Shown: positions 40,161-50,124, counted from the first letter of the stretch. The stretch: 64,000 bases of DNA from Advenella kashmirensis WT001 (GCF_000219915.2 NC_017964.1:1-64000), one strand, 5' to 3'. Notes: generated from the letters alone by a model not told the origin. Made by a program: numbers and translations.

Positions 40161-41120
40161 ATGAGACAATATATAAGCAAGTTCGGTATTTTAATAGGGC
40201 TAACATTGGGTGTGTCCGGAATGACTGCCGCGGAGTCGTTTCCAGAGGCACCGATAAGTCTGGTTGTCAATTATGGAGCGGGAGGTGCGACGGACGTCGC
40301 ATCGCGACACCTGGCTAGCGGCATGGAGAAATATCTGAGCCAGCCTGTCGTTGTTGTTAATAAGCCGGGGGCGTTGGGAACGATGGGACCTGCTTTCCTG
40401 GCACGACAAAAAAATGATGGGTATACCTACGGCCTAGTCACCTATAGTACTGTGGCCATTGCTCCACATCTGATGAACGTTCCGTATACAATCGACGACT
40501 TTGCGTTTGTAGCCGGTTTCGGTCGGTTCCGGTATGGCGTTGCGGTCCGTGCTGATTCACCATATAAGAGTGTCCAGGATCTGGTGACTGCCGCGAAAAA
40601 AAGCAATGGTCTTTTTTTTGGAGCGCCATCAGCACCTAACAATCTGGCCATGTTTGCGTTGGCAAAGGTGACAGGAGCAAAGTTTGAGCAAATTCTATAT
40701 AAGTCAGGCTCAGAAACTGTAACTGGGTTACTGAGTGGACAGGTGGACGTCATTGTTCAGAATCCGTCTGACATCATCCCTCAAATAAAAGCAGGGAAAT
40801 TGCGAATGATCGCGTCTGCAAGCCCTGTTCGCTGGCCAGAATTGCCCGATGTGCTAACTCTCAAGGAGCAGGGGTTCTCTGTTGAAATCGACTCGTGGCT
40901 TGGCGTCGCAACGCCAAAGGGTACTCCCTCGTCGCGTGTCAAGGTACTTGAAGCGGCGGCATTAGCTGCGATGAAAGATCCTCAGGTTGATAAGAATTTC
41001 AAAGCGATTGGCATTGATCCAGTAGGTTTGACGGGGGCTGAGTATAGGAAGGCATTGGAAGAAGGCAGTAAAGTTATGGGCAAGGCAATAAAGGAGGCTA
41101 ATCTGCCAAGAATAGATTAA
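40161..41120 (+). CDS. Bug/TctC-family periplasmic solute-binding protein, paralogue of 35930
   Basis: A 319-residue Bug protein with signal peptide (FGILIGLTLGVSGMTAAES), then FPEAPISLVVNYGAGGATDVASR and VVVVNKPGALGTMG. Many positions, including APNNLAMFALAK, LYKSGSETVTG and the C-terminal KVMGKAIKEANLPRID, mirror the protein at 35930. ATG 40161 follows an AAAGG site. It is 252 bp after the ThDP gene and may be a separate unit. Probably binds a related carboxylate. Confidence 0.92.
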   Translation: MRQYISKFGILIGLTLGVSGMTAAESFPEAPISLVVNYGAGGATDVASRHLASGMEKYLSQPVVVVNKPGALGTMGPAFLARQKNDGYTYGLVTYSTVAIAPHLMNVPYTIDDFAFVAGFGRFRYGVAVRADSPYKSVQDLVTAAKKSNGLFFGAPSAPNNLAMFALAKVTGAKFEQILYKSGSETVTGLLSGQVDVIVQNPSDIIPQIKAGKLRMIASASPVRWPELPDVLTLKEQGFSVEIDSWLGVATPKGTPSSRVKVLEAAALAAMKDPQVDKNFKAIGIDPVGLTGAEYRKALEEGSKVMGKAIKEANLPRID

Positions 41121-41369
41121 GCCACATCATCAGTATAAGTGGCGTTCACACCTAGATTGCGTCTTTATTTCGTGTCGAAATTTTGGTGCTAAGCCCTATT
41201 GCGGCGACGCCAAAATGCGCAATAGTGGTACGGGACAGGAGAGATACACTTCAGATTCGATTGCTAAATAGATTGCTTGCGCGCCAACACATCGCTTGAT
41301 TAAAAGTTAAACTAACCAGAACTGTACCGCACCAAGCCAGCCAATCTCATTCATTGTGAAACACAGCAC

Positions 41370-42713
41370 GTGAACGCCTTCCCATTTTCAGAAACAGACC
41401 CCATTGTCTACGCCGGCCCGCCACCCAAATCGTCCGATGTCGTGATCATTGGGGGCGGCATAATTGGTATTACAACTGCCATTTACCTTGCCGAGCGCAA
41501 GGTGGCGGTAACCGTGCTGGAAAAAGGCCGCGTGGCAGCCGAGCAGTCGTCGCGCAACTGGGGCTGGATTCGCAAGCAGGGCAGGGATGAGGACGAGCTG
41601 CCTATCATGATCGAAGCAGCCCGGCTATGGCCACAACTGGTGCAGGAATGCGCAGAGGATATCGGGCTTCGGCAAACCGGCGTGACTTACCTGGCCAGTT
41701 CTGACAAGGAAATGGCCGAATTCGACGCGTTCATAAAAATTGCCGCGGCACACGACATGGATACACGGATGGTCGGCGCAGGTGAAGTCTCCGAGCAGAT
41801 CAAAGGCATGTCGGGTACATTCAAGGGCGCAATGATCACGCCTTCGGATATGCGGGCTGAGCCGTCGCTGGCTGTTCCTGCGTTGGCCAGGCTTGCTCGT
41901 CGCAAGGGCGTGACAATCGTTGAGAACTGCGCAGCCAGGGCGCTTGAAACTGCGGCCGGCCGCATTGCCGGGGTGTGGAGCGAGCAGGGGTATATCGCAA
42001 CATCATCCGTCCTGCTGGCGGGGGGCGCATGGTCGTCGCTCTTTTTGAAAAAACACGGCATTACAATTCCACAACTGGCAGTCAAGGCAACGGTGGCGGC
42101 AACGCAGCCAATTCCTGAGTTTCACGCTGGCGCTGCCGTTGAAAAACACATCGCTTTTCGCCGCAGGCTGGATGGTGGCTATACGCTCGCCCCTGCCGGC
42201 AGCCACCGGCTTTATCTTGGGCCCGATAGCTTGCGGCACGTTACGAAATATATTCCCGCCTTGAAAGCCGACCCTCTGGGAACGCGTTATGCGCTCCGGC
42301 GCCCGCGGGGTATCCAGATGCTGGAGGACTCCCCGTGACTGGACGCCCGACACGCCAAGTCCTTTTGAAAGCATGCGGTACTTAATCCAGCGCCCGATGC
42401 GTTGGACCTTCGTTCAATCGAGCGCGGGTTCAAGCGGCTTTTTCCTCAGATGGAGCCTGTTCGTTTCCAAAAGAGTTGGGCCGGCATGATTGACCTTATG
42501 CCCGATACGGTTCCCATTGTTGATTGCGTGCCTACGCATCCCGGTCTCGTTGTTGCAACAGGGATGAGTGGTCATGGATTTGGGATCGGGCCTGGCATGG
42601 GTCGCGTCGTTGCGGATCTGATCCAGGGCAACGACGTGGGGCATAAGCTGCATCGCTTTCGGTTTTCCCGTTTTACCGACGGGAGCCCGATTAGGTTGGG
42701 CACGTCGCTTTAG
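41370..42713 (+). CDS. FAD-dependent amino acid oxidase/dehydrogenase (DadA-like), doubly frameshifted
   Basis: About 447 residues after repair. The FAD-binding motif is DVVIIGGGIIGITTAIYLAERKVAVTVLEKG, followed by AEQSSRNWGWIRKQGRD, typical of DAO-superfamily dehydrogenases. The C-terminal FAD region reads TVPIVDCVPTHPGLVVATGMSGHGFGIGPGMGRVVADLI. The frame shifts near 42335 (one extra base before CCCCGTGACTGG) and back near 42377 (one G lost in ATGCGG-TACTT), between them reading PRDWTPDTPSPFESM. The two errors cancel, so the ends share a frame. Likely oxidises a D-amino acid or secondary amine. No clear operon partner. Confidence 0.87.
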
Positions 42714-42847
42714 GAAACGGCAGAGATGAGTTGTTCTAGAGAACCGGAATAGGCTTCATCACGACTGTGTTTCAAGGACCGTAGACGGCAGCGCCGCGCG
42801 CTCCCATTGCTGTGTTAATTCACGATGTAGAAACAACCTGGTTGGAT

Positions 42848-43351
42848 TCAATTTGTCGATCCACTGTCTGATTCGTCTGAATCACGGCCTAGTTGAGCGT
42901 AATTTAAGGGGAGCACAGTCGTAGACTTCATTTTTTCCATCGCAAACGATGAGGTCACGTCAAAAATCTCGATTGTTCTGGTCAGGCGCTGGTAAACCGC
43001 GTCGTATGTTGCTATATCCGGAACGACAATTTTCAGTAAATAATCTACGGTGCCGTTCATGCGATAAAAGTCTACAATTTCGGGTATGGCCTGTACGACT
43101 GCGCTGAATTTTTCATACCAATCACGATTGTGTTTATTGGTTTTGATGAAAACGAAAACGGTAACGTTCAGGTTGAGCAGATTTGGATTGAGCAGCGCCA
43201 CTTTACCCATGATATGGCCGCTGGCCTCCAGTCTTTGGATTCTTCGCCAGCAAGGGGTTTGCGAAAGATTTACCCGATCCGCGATTTCGTTAATAGATAC
43301 TGTTGAATCCTTTTGCAGAATGTCTAAAATAAGCAGATCAGTTTTGTCCAA
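42848..43351 (-). CDS. Lrp/AsnC-family regulator
   Basis: A 167-residue feast/famine protein: HTH MDKTDLLILDILQKDSTVSINEIADRVNLSQTPCWRRIQRLEASG, then a RAM-type effector domain with EIVDFYRMNGTVDYLLKIVVPD. Such regulators commonly sense amino acids. It lies between a DadA-like oxidase and a cysteine-dioxygenase-like gene, which fits control of amino-acid oxidation. It and the dioxygenase-like gene are on the same strand, with a 62-bp gap. Confidence 0.92.
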   Translation of the reverse strand: MDKTDLLILDILQKDSTVSINEIADRVNLSQTPCWRRIQRLEASGHIMGKVALLNPNLLNLNVTVFVFIKTNKHNRDWYEKFSAVVQAIPEIVDFYRMNGTVDYLLKIVVPDIATYDAVYQRLTRTIEIFDVTSSFAMEKMKSTTVLPLNYAQLGRDSDESDSGSTN

Positions 43352-43413
43352 AATTTTTCCTGTGTCGTTTGTGATCGGTCACCTCGATTTAATTATTCTA
43401 ACCGACCGAGCTT

Positions 43414-43941
43414 TCATGCATTGGGCATCAGGTAATTGACATGTGTACTAATACGTTGACTATCAACGCCATATATATGCAGCGACACCGCAACTTCAGC
43501 GCTCTGGTTGACCAACTGATGAATATCGGCAAGCCCCGCCGGCGCCGAAACAACATCTCCTGCTTGACGAAGGATTTCGCCGCACTTTTCAGCGCGTCGG
43601 GCCTCTGCGTTCCATTTATAGTGATGTTCTTTGAGTTGACCTTGTAATACCTTGTAGGTGCACCAGGTTCTATGGCCATGTACCGGACTCTGCTGCCCCG
43701 GGTGCCAGACCAGCAGCATGGCCGAATATCGACCCAGCTCGTCTGCATAAACCAGATGACGTGTGTACGTGCTGGAAGGCAAGGCCAGCGCACTTGGCGG
43801 TAACAAAGGCAAAAGCTGTTCGGCTTCGTCCAGTAAGAGGGAAATACCATTTAAAAGCCGTTTCTGATTGGCTTGCATTACGCCGTCAATATCGACAGAC
43901 ATTCTGTTCAATACGGTCTGGGCGTGAAGAGAGTTAAGCAT
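43414..43941 (-). CDS. Cysteine dioxygenase-like cupin protein
   Basis: A 175-residue cupin related to type I cysteine/thiol dioxygenases. SPVHGHRTWCTYKVLQGQLKEHHYKW carries the two His iron ligands (HGH) and a nearby Cys; the third His is in DIHQLVNQS. This is the short bacterial form. Substrate could be cysteine, 3-mercaptopropionate or another small thiol. It precedes the lrp gene on the same strand, so the Lrp protein may respond to the same compound. Confidence 0.82.
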   Translation of the reverse strand: MLNSLHAQTVLNRMSVDIDGVMQANQKRLLNGISLLLDEAEQLLPLLPPSALALPSSTYTRHLVYADELGRYSAMLLVWHPGQQSPVHGHRTWCTYKVLQGQLKEHHYKWNAEARRAEKCGEILRQAGDVVSAPAGLADIHQLVNQSAEVAVSLHIYGVDSQRISTHVNYLMPNA

Positions 43942-44303
43942 TTTCGTCCTACATTTATTTTGCCAATGCTATAAATTATAGGAATATATAACTGGAATTA
44001 ATTTGCTTATATTTAATGATAATAAGTGATTATTAGAATTATTTTCCCAACAATAGGAGTTTTGGTAGCTCGTCTTTTTGGTAACTCGTCGATGAGGGCG
44101 CTCCGAGGCATTGGACAAGGAAAAAACGGCGCCAAAAAATGATGGTATAAAAAGATGGCAATTGAAATGACAATGAAACCCCGCTGTTGCCCGAAGTCAC
44201 GGCAATTTTGCAGGAAACACTTCGTCGGGATCACGTGGACTGGCGGCGTTTCTGTCATTGGCACAACAGTATAGGGGTCAGCAGGCAGGTTGATTCCCCG
44301 CGA
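43942..44303. other. AT-rich intergenic gap of about 360 bp
   Basis: No recognised gene lies here. The stretch 43960-44050 is very AT-rich and presumably holds the promoter of the dioxygenase-like gene. An 83-codon open frame on the minus strand (44013-44264) has no ribosome-binding site and no family resemblance that I can see. Confidence 0.45.
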
Positions 44304-44810
44304 TTACGTTTCTGACCCGTCTTCGTATTGAACCAGGATATGCCATTCGGCATAAACCGATGGCCGCGATGCGTTCTCTGCGTTTACCGTTACGTCCCAG
44401 GTGCAGCGGGCATGTGCGGGTTTTGTTTCGGCAACTTGTGTCAATGCAAAACGGGCCGAGACGTGCGATCCCGCCACAACCGGAGCGGTGAAGCGGATTT
44501 TGTCGAAACCATAGTTCAATGCCATGACGGCGCCGGGAAAGGCGATGCAGCTTGTCTGCCAGTAGGTCAGCAGCGACAGGACGAGAAATCCATGTGCAAT
44601 GGTGTTCTGGTACGGTGAATACGCCATCGCTCGCGCCGGGTCCACATGGATCCATTGATGGTCGTGCGTTGCCTGCGCAAATCGATTAATCATCTCCTGA
44701 TCAATCAGCAGCGGTGCCGATGTGATGGCCGGCTGCCCGACAAATTGAGTAAGCGCGGCAACGCAATCGAACTCCTGTATGGTACTGGTACGGGTAGGGG
44801 CGGTTGTCAT
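44304..44810 (-). CDS. MaoC-like hydratase
   Basis: A 168-residue single hot-dog protein with the MaoC dehydratase signature: DQEMINRFAQATHDHQWIHVDPARA followed by NTIAHGFLVLSLL, which supply the catalytic Asp/His. It would hydrate an enoyl-CoA with R stereochemistry. It is the last gene of the Bug-CoA-transferase-SDR operon. ATG 44810 is used; the frame is open to 44831. Confidence 0.9.
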   Translation of the reverse strand: MTTAPTRTSTIQEFDCVAALTQFVGQPAITSAPLLIDQEMINRFAQATHDHQWIHVDPARAMAYSPYQNTIAHGFLVLSLLTYWQTSCIAFPGAVMALNYGFDKIRFTAPVVAGSHVSARFALTQVAETKPAHARCTWDVTVNAENASRPSVYAEWHILVQYEDGSET

Positions 44811-44931
44811 GGCAAGAATATAAGTGAGCACAGCGCCGTGGGTGTGCTGTGCAGGTTGTGATGCAGGCGACAGTCGGGCTCTCTGCGGGTTGGACCAATG
44901 GTGTGTCTTTTTCTATATGGGCAAAGCCTGA

Positions 44932-45852
44932 CTACGCAGTTTGCGTATCCGGCCCGCGAGTCTGGCGGTATGCCTGCGCCTTGGCAACTTCGTGGCGTAA
45001 CTGGTCGAATCCAGTGCCAGGCACCACTTCGTTCTGGCGATCGGCAATGTCTTCAAACCGATCCAGCAGCACGTTGGCCGAGCGTTCGCTCTCGTCCAGA
45101 TATATGCCATGTGTCATGGTGATGTTTGCCTGTTCAACGCTACCGGCGCCTGCCATCAGAATGGTACGGTTGGGGGCGTTCTCTGCAACGAGCGCAACCA
45201 GGGCCGGGCTGACCGATGCAGGGGACAGCATATCCAGTGTTTGCTGCTCCAGCAGCCCCTCTGTCATGGCCGTGGCTGCCGTGGGGGCAAGGCAGTTCAC
45301 ATGCACGCCATTGCGTTCGCCTTCCTGCGCCAGGGTCTGCATCAGGCCGACCAGCGCCATTTTGGCAGCACCGTAGTTGGCCTGCCCGAAATTACCGTAA
45401 AGCCCCGAAGAAGAAGTCGTCATCACGATACGGCCATAGTTCTGAGCACGCATCCTGTTCCACACGGCGTGGGTGCAGTGCACCGACCCCATCAGGTGCA
45501 CCTCCAGCACCAGCCGGAAATCCTCCAGAGTCATCTTGGCAAAGCTTTTGTCACGCAGGATGCCCGCATTATTCACCAGAATATCCACACGACCCCACTG
45601 CGCTATTGCCTGTTCGACCATCGCCTGAACCTGTTCTGGATCAGTGACATCGGCGCCATGAGCGATCGCTTCTCCGCCGGCCGCGGCAATGGCCTGGACA
45701 ACGGCTTGCGCATCCGAATTTGGCTGATCTGCGCCCATGTCGTTGACCAGGACCCGGGCGCCGTGGCGGGCCAGTTCGAGTGCGTGGGAACGACCAAGAC
45801 CGCGGCCTGCGCCGGTCACGATGGCAATGCGGTTGTGTAGAAGAGGTGTCAT
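44932..45852 (-). CDS. SDR-family 3-hydroxyacyl-CoA dehydrogenase-like protein
   Basis: A 306-residue SDR of the HSD17B4-like branch. NRIAIVTGAGRGLGRSHALELARHGARVLVNDMGAD, NNAGILRDKSF, IVMTTSSSGLYGNFGQANYGAAKMALVGLM and VNCLAPTAATAMTE match the dehydrogenase domain of multifunctional beta-oxidation proteins. With the adjacent MaoC hydratase it would form the hydratase/dehydrogenase pair of an R-specific beta-oxidation step. It starts 24 bp after the CoA-transferase gene. Confidence 0.9.
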   Translation of the reverse strand: MTPLLHNRIAIVTGAGRGLGRSHALELARHGARVLVNDMGADQPNSDAQAVVQAIAAAGGEAIAHGADVTDPEQVQAMVEQAIAQWGRVDILVNNAGILRDKSFAKMTLEDFRLVLEVHLMGSVHCTHAVWNRMRAQNYGRIVMTTSSSGLYGNFGQANYGAAKMALVGLMQTLAQEGERNGVHVNCLAPTAATAMTEGLLEQQTLDMLSPASVSPALVALVAENAPNRTILMAGAGSVEQANITMTHGIYLDESERSANVLLDRFEDIADRQNEVVPGTGFDQLRHEVAKAQAYRQTRGPDTQTA

Positions 45853-45876
45853 GGGGTCTCCGTGTTATACAAATGT

Positions 45877-47132
45877 TCAGGGGGGCATGGATGCAGCCAT
45901 TTCGGCATCGGTCCGGATGACCCCGGCACGTTCAAGCTGTGCGATGGTGTCCTCGCTCAGGCCCGCTCGCGCCAATATAGAATGGGTATTCTGGCCCAGG
46001 CCAGGGGCACCGTCAACCGTGGGCTGCCCATCCTGCTCGAAAACAAAGCCTATGCCGCGGGTACGCACCTGGCTGTTGCCCTGATGGAACCAATGGTCTG
46101 GAAGATCGACGCAATCGGTGGTATCTGCCTCGTGAAGAAATTCTTCGAGCTTTCTGACCTTGGCTGCCGGGACACCGGCGTCGCTCAGCATCGCTTCCAG
46201 TTGCACTGCGCTGCGGGTCGAAAAAGCCGTTTTCAGACGCGTCACAACATATTCATTGTCATTAGGCACGACAAATCCGCTGGGGGCGTTGAAGGCAACA
46301 AGGTCCAGTGCGCGCGCATCTTCACACAAATCCTCAACGCCAATCACAGCTGTGAGTTTGCGAAACTGTGCGGGGGTGTTGGCGGCAACGGCCAGCCAGC
46401 CGTCCGAGCAACGATATGTATCTGCAGCCGGGCTGCCGGTATATCCGCGGTTGCCCACACGTCGAGTCGGCGTCCCATCGCTCAGATAAGCGCAACTATT
46501 GGGGTACATGAGCATCAGCGAGGCCTGGATCATGGATGCATCGATGTACTGACCGGTGCCCTCGCGCGCCTGCGGTGTAGCGACGAGACAATAGAGAGCG
46601 CAGCCAGTATACCGACGGCCACATCAATAACAGGAAAGCCAACCTTGATGGGGGGCGCGTCGTCTCCTTCCCCCGACATCATCATCATACCGGTCAGGGC
46701 CTGAACGACGTGATCATAAGCGCCACGTTGCGCCCAGGCACCCTGTTGTCCGAAGCCCGAGATGGAGCAGTACACGATGTCAGGCCTGACTCGCCTGATG
46801 CTGGCATAGTCCAGGCCATACCGGGCGACAACGCCGGGACGGAAATTTTCTATGAAGACGTCAGCCGATGCCGCCAGTGTGCGCAGCAGATCGGCGCCCT
46901 GTTGTGTCCGGATATCCAGCGCCAGGGATTGTTTGCCGGCGTTGATGGCGGCAAATCCAGTGGGGGTGTCGGTGTCCGTTGCGGCCTTCATTGAGCGCAG
47001 CACTTCACCGGCCAGCGGGGGTTCCACTTTGATGACTTCTGCGCCCAGCTGTGCCAGATAAAATGAAGCAAGGGGCCCGGCGATGACATGCGACAGATCC
47101 AGGACTCGGACGCCTTCTAACGGTTTGGACAT
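45877..47132 (-). CDS. Family III CoA-transferase (CaiB/BaiF type), frameshifted
   Basis: About 418 residues after repair. KPLEGVRVLDLSHVIAGPLASFYLAQLGAEVIKVEPP is the family N-terminus; AGKQSLALDIRTQQG, ISGFGQQGAWAQRGAYDH and GFPVIDVAVG follow, with the likely catalytic Asp170. The C-terminal half (GTGQYID... from about 46570 on) includes RVGNRGYTGSPAADTYRCSDG. One base is missing near 46570. It would activate a carboxylic acid by transferring CoA. It follows the Bug gene by 12 bp. Confidence 0.92.
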
Positions 47133-47144
47133 GTATAACTCCGG

Positions 47145-48125
47145 TCAGCCGACGGTCACGCCGGCAAGCTTGATGATATTTACCCATTTCTGATATTCGC
47201 TGCGCACAAATGCGGCATCGGCTTGCGGGCTGGCGCTATGCTCTACGTTAATCCCGCCAGCAGCAAACTGGCGCCTGACGGCCTCGTCCGCGAGCGCCTT
47301 CGTGGTCGCGCTGTAAAGCGTATCGACCGCTTGCTTTGGGGCGTTTTTGGGTAGCCAGAAATCAAACCAGAATTCTTGTATCGCCAAATCACTATGCAAA
47401 ACATCGTGCAGGGTGGGGACGCCAGGCAGCTCGGCCAACGGCTCCCTGCTTGTCACAGCCAGCGCGCGCAGCTTGCCTCCTTTGGCTTGCGGAATGGCCG
47501 TGCCTGCGATGGTGAACGCAAATTCGGTATCACCGCGCAGCAGTGACAGCGGAATTTCCACTGAGCCTTTGAATGGCACATGCGTTGCCTTGGCTTTGAG
47601 CAAAGACACGAAGGTGGCACCGCCAAGGTGGGCAGCCGAGCCCACGCCGCCGGAGCCATAATTCATTTTCCCGGGATTAGCCGTTAAAGCCGCAATCAGA
47701 TCCTGCACGTTGCGGTAGGGCGAACTGGCCGCCACGACCAGCACGCTGGGCGATGTGCCCATAATGGTGACGGGAATGAAATCATTGAGAGGATCAAAGT
47801 TCAGTTTGGGCTGCAATATCTTCTGAATCAAATGAGAATTGGAACCCATCAGTACGGTGTAGCCGTCGGCGGGTGCATGGGCAACATACTGGGCAGCCAG
47901 TACACCGCCAGCCCCGACTTTATTTTCCACCACGACGGGCTGCCCCAGCGTGACGCTCAGAGCCGGGCCGAACTGCCGCATCATGATGTCAGGTCCGCCA
48001 CCGGCTGGGTAGGGGACAACGACGCGGACAGCTCTTGAAGGATAGGTGTCCGCTGCCTGAGATGCGGCGGTCTTGACCAACAGGCCGGCGCCCAGGGCGC
48101 CAAGGCAAAATTTCCGGCGATGCAT
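47145..48125 (-). CDS. Bug/TctC-family periplasmic solute-binding protein
   Basis: A 326-residue Bug protein, first in the CoA-transferase operon. MHRRKFCLGALGAGLLVKTAASQA is a twin-Arg-like signal; YPSRAVRVVVPYPAGGGPDIMMRQ and VVVENKVGAGGVLAAQYV are family landmarks. ATG 48125 has an AAGGAG site 6 nt upstream. It probably captures the carboxylate that the operon then activates. A LysR gene diverges 120 bp upstream. Confidence 0.92.
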   Translation of the reverse strand: MHRRKFCLGALGAGLLVKTAASQAADTYPSRAVRVVVPYPAGGGPDIMMRQFGPALSVTLGQPVVVENKVGAGGVLAAQYVAHAPADGYTVLMGSNSHLIQKILQPKLNFDPLNDFIPVTIMGTSPSVLVVAASSPYRNVQDLIAALTANPGKMNYGSGGVGSAAHLGGATFVSLLKAKATHVPFKGSVEIPLSLLRGDTEFAFTIAGTAIPQAKGGKLRALAVTSREPLAELPGVPTLHDVLHSDLAIQEFWFDFWLPKNAPKQAVDTLYSATTKALADEAVRRQFAAGGINVEHSASPQADAAFVRSEYQKWVNIIKLAGVTVG

Positions 48126-48245
48126 GCTTGTCTCCTTATAATGCATCAAGCGTAGACGATCGCAGTGAATAGAAAAAGTGATATATTTTCATATAGCGAT
48201 AACCTTCTGTTTGATGCTGTTGGATAATATTTCTGGACAACAATA

Positions 48246-49169
48246 TTGATCGAACCTGACTATCTGGTCGCCAAACTGCGCTTTCGGCACTTGCGTTTGC
48301 TGACGGAAGTACAAACCCGCGGCAGTTTGCGGGCGGCAGCGCAGGCGCTCAGCCTGACGCAACCGGCATTGAGCAAGGCGCTGACGGAAATCGAGAGTGC
48401 CTTTGGCTTTGCCCTGTTCTTACGCACAGCGCGCGGCTTGACGCCAACAGCGCAGGGCGAAGTGGTGCTGCGCGGGGCCACGATGCTTCTGCACGAACTA
48501 TCACACCTTCGTACAGAGGCCATCCAGGCCGAGCGCTTTGCAACCAAAATTCGTATCGGCGCACCGCCATTCGTGGCGCAAACCTATCTGCCTAGCGTAA
48601 TTGCCAAGCTAGTAAAGGGCGAAGCGGCCGTTCGGGTGCACGTGCTTGAAGAAAGAGTGCCGGCCTTGATTGGTGCCCTCCAGCGAGGGGAGCTGGATGC
48701 GCTCATCACCACGTTTCCCCAGCAAACGCTGGCCAGCGAAGCTGAGGCTTTCGAATACATTAAGCTGTTCGAGGTGCAGTTCGCCGTAGTTGCAGCCGTG
48801 GGACATCCACTGGTCCGTTCGCGGCGCCTGGACTGGGCTCGTTTGGCAAAGGAACAATGGGTGATGCCTGTAGAAGGCTCCATGGGGCGCAAGCTGATCG
48901 AAGACTGCTTTACCCACGCAGGCTTGCCTGCGCCTGTGCCGGTGATCGAATCGACCAGCCCGACCACCAGCTTGCAATTTGTCTCTGCTGGTCTGGGCAT
49001 TGGTATCGTGCCCGATGTTGCGCTTCTTCATCACAGCACGTTGCAGACCGGACCCGTCAGGCAGTTGCGCGTGGCGCCCGAACCCCATTCGAGCTCCGTA
49101 GCATTGATCAGTCGTGCCGGTGCGATCAATCCCCGGGTGGCTTTGCTCAAAGCGGCGCTGGAGTTGTAG
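48246..49169 (+). CDS. LysR-family regulator of the Bug-CoA-transferase operon
   Basis: A 307-residue LysR protein starting at TTG 48246. HTH: LRFRHLRLLTEVQTRGSLRAAAQALSLTQPALSKALTEIESAFG. Effector domain: TKIRIGAPPFVAQTYLPSVIA, VHVLEERVPALIGALQRGELDALI. It diverges from the Bug gene, across an AT-rich gap (48171-48205) likely to hold the shared operator. Role in that operon is inferred from position. Confidence 0.9.
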   Translation: MIEPDYLVAKLRFRHLRLLTEVQTRGSLRAAAQALSLTQPALSKALTEIESAFGFALFLRTARGLTPTAQGEVVLRGATMLLHELSHLRTEAIQAERFATKIRIGAPPFVAQTYLPSVIAKLVKGEAAVRVHVLEERVPALIGALQRGELDALITTFPQQTLASEAEAFEYIKLFEVQFAVVAAVGHPLVRSRRLDWARLAKEQWVMPVEGSMGRKLIEDCFTHAGLPAPVPVIESTSPTTSLQFVSAGLGIGIVPDVALLHHSTLQTGPVRQLRVAPEPHSSSVALISRAGAINPRVALLKAALEL

Positions 49170-49370
49170 GTCGTACGGGGGAGATATAAGGTATTTGAAT
49201 CGGTTGTAAAGGCAGCGCTCAGCTGGTCTACCTTTCCAGGCAGAGTGAATGGCCTCGCCTGAATACCAATGCGATCTTCAGCCCCGGATTTGTCTGCGAC
49301 GAACAATGGCGCAACGACAGGGCCTTCAGCGGATTTGGCAGGGGGAGAAGCGGTTGCCAGTGGGTTATTT

Positions 49371-50051
49371 CTAGGCGTTTTTCCCGGTTCGCTGTTGATA
49401 AATATAATTGCCGGCTTCAGTGATATCCATTCTGATACTTTGGGACACGTGTTTTGCATCGCGTTTTTTCAGAAAATCCACCGCTGCCCGGTGATGGTCC
49501 TGCTGCTTCAGATTCGGGACGTAATCGGGCAGCACGGCATTGAGTGCCGGGCCGCAGCGTAACCAGAGGATTTCGGTTATGTCCTGCACGACGTCCATCT
49601 TCGCGTGTTCGTAAAGCGAAAAATGAAAGCTCCTATGCAATTCAAGATACTTGCTCTTACTGTCGCTATCAATGCAGTTGCCCATTTGATTGACGATGTC
49701 TTCAAGCCTTTCAATATCGCTGTCCTTGATATGAGCAACAGCGGCGTAGGCCAGCTTTGACTCAAGCTCGGCACGCAGGAACATAAGCTGCCTGATCTGA
49801 TCGCTGTTCAGCTGTGGGACAGAGGCGCCACCCTTTTGCCCTCCGGGGCCGCGATCCAGGACACGTTCGGCTATCAGGTGATTCACCGCATCCCTCACAG
49901 GAGTCAGGCTGATTCCCAGTTTCCCCGCCACATCTCTCAGAATAAGCCGCTCTCCAGGCTTGAACGCACCGGAAAGCAATGCGTTCTTCATGGCGAGATA
50001 AGCAAGATCAGATAAATTATTTTTCTCAAGCGGCAAGAGCGGAGCAAACAT
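49371..50051 (-). CDS. GntR-family regulator (FadR subfamily)
   Basis: A 226-residue GntR/FCD protein. HTH: AMKNALLSGAFKPGERLILRDVAGKLGISLTPVRDAVNHLIAERVL; helical domain: LRAELESKLAYAAVA, LHRSFHFSLYEHAKMD, DHHRAAVDFL with metal-binding His. ATG 50051 is preferred for the usual distance to the HTH; an in-frame ATG at 50108 would add 19 residues, and neither has a clear ribosome-binding site. A perfect 16-bp palindrome (50125-50140) lies between it and the divergent Bug-led operon. Confidence 0.9.
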   Translation of the reverse strand: MFAPLLPLEKNNLSDLAYLAMKNALLSGAFKPGERLILRDVAGKLGISLTPVRDAVNHLIAERVLDRGPGGQKGGASVPQLNSDQIRQLMFLRAELESKLAYAAVAHIKDSDIERLEDIVNQMGNCIDSDSKSKYLELHRSFHFSLYEHAKMDVVQDITEILWLRCGPALNAVLPDYVPNLKQQDHHRAAVDFLKKRDAKHVSQSIRMDITEAGNYIYQQRTGKNA

Positions 50052-50124
50052 AGGGACCGGGAATGATTGGAAAGTTGCTGCAATGTTAACCGATTTGTGG
50101 ACAAACATATTTAATTTATTTGTT

